DNA of 64,000 bases from Haliclona indistincta (taxonomy: Eukaryota; Porifera; Demospongiae; Haplosclerida; Chalinidae). Below, piece after piece: positions 61,401-64,000 of this stretch. The notes beneath the pieces are model-generated. The model worked only from the letters and a program-made list of their open reading frames with translations, searched no databases and was not told where the DNA came from. Within the stretch, counting starts at the first letter, position 1. Every line of letters starts with the position of its first letter. Both the position numbers and the translations under genes were made by a program. The stretch spans positions 6,133,572-6,197,571 of the forward strand of contig OZ024783.1 in NCBI GenBank assembly GCA_964017065.1, given 5' to 3'.

Positions 61401-64000
61401 ATCAGTGCTTGTAGCATTGCGTCCTATGATAGATCCACTGCATGTATACGTTCCAGCACTAGCAGCTGAGATGAAAGCTAGTGTCAGGTTGCAGTACAAG
61501 AGATGTGTGATCTCTGTGTTCCCTCTTGGCTGGAGTTTGGAGCAGTTGCTGACAACAGTGTGATTATTGTATCTCCACTGCATATTAAGAGCACTGTAGT
61601 CTGGTCCTATGGCGCGATTTAGCTCTCCACGACATGATAGCTCAACATTCTGATCGCCATCAACAACAATTGGAAAGTGTACTATGTCAACCCTGATCAC
61701 TGGAAAAAAAACAACTTTATAAATACACCAAGGGCACTAGTGATGTAACATAACTGTTGCATGTACAAGTATTAAAAAGTGGATTGTCATAATAAACTTA
61801 CATCTAACTGGAACTGTAGGGCATTGAACACCGGCATTTTCATTCATTGGACAGTCTCCGCTGGTGCTGTGAAGACATGATTGTAGAGTATGTTCACTTC
61901 CAGTACAGCTGACATTGGAAAGGACTGTCGGTCTCGCTACTTTTCCATAAAATGAGTTCAAGCGCACCATGGCTCCTGTATTGGTAAAATAATCGCTAGT
62001 TATAAAATGAACACCAGTGAGGATGCTTTTCATTAATATTAAGCACAACATGTTAATTACTCAAATCAGCAGATTTGAATTTAATTCCCATGCACTCCAG
62101 TGTAACATGTAAATGTAGGGAAAGAGCATTTAAATGCATGCATTGAAGCACAGTGTTATATTATTGAACACTTTCATACCAATAGTAGGGTATCCTAGTT
62201 GTCCACAGACCACTCTAGCATCGGACACGTCCCATCCATCATCACACACTGTTCCCCACTGGTTATTAACACACACTTCAACTCTGCCCTCGGTTGCATT
62301 TTGTGCACCAACAAGACGAATACTACCACTTGGACAGTCTGTAAATGAAAGGTTATAATTACGATGATAATTATGCTAGAATGATCAACAAGTCATGCAC
62401 CGCCACCAAAACACAGCTTATATAGTTATAGTGGTATACACTGATGCATTGCCCAAGGCTCTACTTGAAATTAAAAGCTAGGCTAGCTGAAGAAATAGAT
62501 GAGATAGGGGTTGACTCGTGAATACAGCAACATTTTCAACAATAACTAATGAGGGCAATGCCTGTAAGGGTTTTATGAAGTGCATGATTCACCACCAAGT
62601 AAAATGCAGGTGTTTAAATACATTTACATGAATTTTAATACAACTTATACTCACCACCATCTAAAGTGATTATATGATGTACTGGTGTTGCTGGACCATC
62701 TCCTACTGAAGTTGCTGCCCTCACTGAACAGGTGTAGTTGGTGAATGGCTGCAGTCCTGTGATGGTCAGACTGGTACTGCTGGTTCTAGTGCTGTTGATG
62801 ATGCTGCCTCCTGAGCTGCAGATGATGAGATAGCTGATGATGACTCCATTACGTTGTGAGAGGAGAGGAGGAGACCAGGAGAGAGCGAGTTTATGAGAAG
62901 TGGCTGAGAAACTGAAGTTTTGAGGTTGTCCACTAGGAACTGTACAAAAAATGAATATCAAAAATAAATAGCCTCACCATCTTGTTGGGTAGTCACACTG
63001 ATAGTTTCTGGTGGTCCTTCTCTAATGCCTGTGATGTTACAAGAGTAGTTTGTGTATGGTAAAAGTCCTTTAAGTGTAGTTGTGTTCTGTGAATTATTGA
63101 AGTTCAGTCTGTGTGTTACTCCAGTTTCAGGTGATGAGCATTGAAAAGCGTAGTTTGTAACCATATCTTTAATGTCTTGAGGTGGTTTCCAAGTGAATGT
63201 GATTGATGTTGGATCAATAGATACACCTTTAAAATCAGTAGGTTGTACTGATAATAACAAGAGTAGTTATGTAAGTACACGAACATGCATGTGTTTGTTC
63301 ACCTATTTTTAAAGTGTTCACACTGGTATTTGCTGGAGAACCTTTTCCTCCAACACTGCTGTAAGCTATAATACTACAGGAATAGTTGGTGTTTGGTATG
63401 AGTCCTTCAACTGTGGTTGTGGTCTGTGAGGCTCTAAGAATGAGCTTGAGTGCCTTTTCACCTTCTGTAAAGCACTGAATAGTATAGTTAGCAAGATAGT
63501 GAATAAGTAAAGGGGGGTTCCATGAAAGTATGATAGTTTTGGAACTGTTTGAAGTACCCGTAAACTCAATTGGAGGCCCTGGAACTAAAACAAGTAATTG
63601 ATACATTGTGGGACGCATTATTGTTCGACAAACTTACCATCACCAACAATTCCACTAAAATTAGCTGATGGTGGACCAAATTCTGCAACTACAGTTCGAG
63701 CACGAACAAAACAAGTATATTTGGAAGCTATTTCAAAATTTCCATCTACCCAAGTGATCTTAGTGAGTGTAGAACGAATAAAATTGTTTATATCACAGAA
63801 AGCTCTATATTCAATGATGATTCCATTACGTTGTGAGAAAAGAGGAGGAGACCAGGTAAGATTAAGTACCCCATAGGAGGTGGTTAAAACAGTAAAGTTC
63901 TGAGGTGGTCCACTGGGAACTTTAAAATAGCAATGTAATTATGACAATGAAATATTTATAACACTAACCATCTTGTGCTGTGATCACAATGGTTGTTGCT
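48880..64000 (-). CDS. Copy C: giant adhesion GPCR, 5' end outside window
   Basis: Third paralogue, cut by the right edge inside an FN3 exon (63969-64000 is its C-terminal end). About 3,900 codons lie within the window. Order read here: FN3 (partial) plus four FN3, SRCR, Ig x4, FN3 x8, SRCR, Ig x4, FN3 x4, Ig x2, EGF, Ig, HormR-like plus GAIN, GPS, 7TM and tail, stop at 48880. The FN3n-SRCR-Ig4 block is tandemly duplicated with a period of about 4.8 kb, and the two copies of the FN3 segment (58434-59200 and 63235-64000) are almost identical. The signal peptide, SMB domain and first Ig cluster are presumed to lie beyond 64000. The tail is identical in protein sequence to copy B. Function as for copy B. 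Confidence 0.9.
49480..50436 (-). other. Copy C: seven-transmembrane domain
   Basis: Exons 50300-50436, 49987-50249, 49865-49931 and the start of the last exon from 49813. The intron in loop 1 is 50 nt here; reading through it would shift the frame, which confirms it is spliced. Confidence 0.92.
50489..50701 (-). other. Copy C: GPS motif and tethered agonist
   Basis: Exons 50650-50701 and 50489-50601 with FWD, GWSSEGC and [13 protein letters not shown], fully conserved. Confidence 0.95.
50754..52316 (-). other. Copy C: hormone-receptor-like segment and GAIN domain
   Basis: Exons 52243-52316, 52107-52183, 51884-52041, 51557-51813, 51379-51510, 51235-51329 and 50754-51177, with lengths identical to copies A and B. 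Confidence 0.78.
52378..52653 (-). other. Copy C: membrane-proximal Ig domain
   Basis: I-set-like exon with both core Cys ([16 protein letters not shown]) and IIWYKDG. Confidence 0.9.
52713..52832 (-). other. Copy C: EGF-like domain
   Basis: 120-nt exon, six Cys, with [14 protein letters not shown] at the start. Confidence 0.92.
52889..53608 (-). other. Copy C: two Ig domains
   Basis: Exons 53309-53608 and 52889-53236. The first lacks one codon relative to A and B (NFTTSSGM for NFTNKSSGM). Confidence 0.87.
53661..55007 (-). other. Copy C: four FN3 domains
   Basis: Exons 54660-55007, 54328-54603, 53991-54272 and 53661-53939, the same cluster as in copies A and B. Confidence 0.9.
55069..56532 (-). 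other. Copy C block 2: four Ig domains
   Basis: Exons 56212-56532, 55831-56151, 55465-55776 and 55069-55407. The first two encode proteins matching those of copy A at 6455-6775 and 6074-6394. Confidence 0.88.
56637..57176 (-). other. Copy C block 2: SRCR domain
   Basis: Exons 57018-57176 ([15 protein letters not shown]) and 56637-56810 ([22 protein letters not shown]). Intron between them 207 nt. Confidence 0.88.
57177..57506. other. Copy C block 2 intron between FN3 and SRCR
   Basis: 330-nt intron matching the one in copies A and B. No gene seen. Confidence 0.5.
57507..60182 (-). other. Copy C block 2: eight FN3 domains
   Basis: Exons 59838-60182, 59501-59776, 59168-59443, 58837-59118, 58502-58783, 58177-58446, 57854-58138 and 57507-57791. 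The last exon has PLPPQRNG in place of PLLSQRNG. Confidence 0.89.
60233..61699 (-). other. Copy C block 1: four Ig domains
   Basis: Exons 61379-61699, 60995-61318, 60629-60940 and 60233-60574. The last two match the fused exon of copy B but keep a 54-nt intron between them (60575-60628). Confidence 0.88.
61802..62338 (-). other. Copy C block 1: SRCR domain
   Basis: Exons 62180-62338 and 61802-61975 with [33 protein letters not shown] and AGVQC. Confidence 0.88.
62339..62654. other. Copy C block 1 intron between FN3 and SRCR
   Basis: 316-nt intron, slightly shortened relative to the other three occurrences (the repeat-like GTCACATCAAGGTTGC part is lost). No gene seen. Confidence 0.45.
62655..64000 (-). 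other. Copy C block 1: FN3 domains (first one cut by edge)
   Basis: Exons 63969-64000 (partial), 63638-63919, 63303-63584, 62978-63247 and 62655-62939. The last is a hybrid: its N-terminal half matches the seventh FN3 of the other arrays ([15 protein letters not shown]) and its C-terminal end matches the eighth (PVHHIITLD), so one FN3 is missing. Confidence 0.87.

Overview
The window looks like metazoan nuclear DNA, most like a demosponge such as Amphimedon (inference). The DNA is AT-rich, the genes are split into dozens of exons by mostly 50-100 nt GT-AG introns, and the proteins combine Ig, FN3, SRCR, EGF and somatomedin-B domains with an adhesion-GPCR GAIN/GPS region and seven-helix domain. 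There is no bacterial gene organisation, no tRNA or rRNA, and no CRISPR array.

Almost all coding sequence belongs to three tandem paralogues on the minus strand, all pointing toward base 1. Copy A (26049 to before base 1) has its N-terminus here and loses its last transmembrane segments and tail to the left edge. Copy B (43108-29126) is complete: I can thread 44 exons with consistent phases into one frame of about 3,531 codons. Copy C (past 64000 to 48880) has its C-terminus here and loses its N-terminus to the right edge. The common layout is signal peptide, somatomedin B, Ser/Thr/Pro linker, Ig cluster, FN3 cluster, SRCR, Ig x4, FN3 x4, Ig x2, EGF, Ig, hormone-receptor-like segment plus GAIN, GPS ([11 protein letters not shown]), seven helices, and a tyrosine-rich cytoplasmic tail.

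The copies differ mainly in the number of ectodomain modules. A has three Ig5-FN3-SRCR blocks ahead of its FN3 array. C has at least two FN3n-SRCR-Ig4 blocks. B is the shortest. Nearly every ectodomain exon begins and ends in phase 1, so whole domains can be gained or lost without breaking frame. Sequence identity is patchy between copies (A matches C in one stretch, B matches C in others), which points to gene conversion or unequal crossing-over. The B and C tails encode identical proteins with only silent differences.

The intergenic stretches (26050-29125 and 43109-48879) are paralogous to each other and carry repeats: a long CT microsatellite, a 1.5 kb inverted-repeat element, foldback elements, a decayed Crypton-like fragment and remains of an unidentified acidic protein exon. 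Mobile elements also sit in introns of copy A: a hAT-type MITE with 8-bp target duplications, two TA-flanked palindromic MITEs, and a 5.4 kb composite insertion between the somatomedin-B exon and the linker exons. Comparison with the other copies gives empty sites for several of these.

The best candidate for an undescribed system is the array itself: a rapidly diversifying set of giant, self-cleaving adhesion GPCRs with immune-type ectodomains and a repeated tyrosine-motif tail, plausible as sponge cell-recognition or immune receptors. That role is inference; the architecture is read directly from the sequence.
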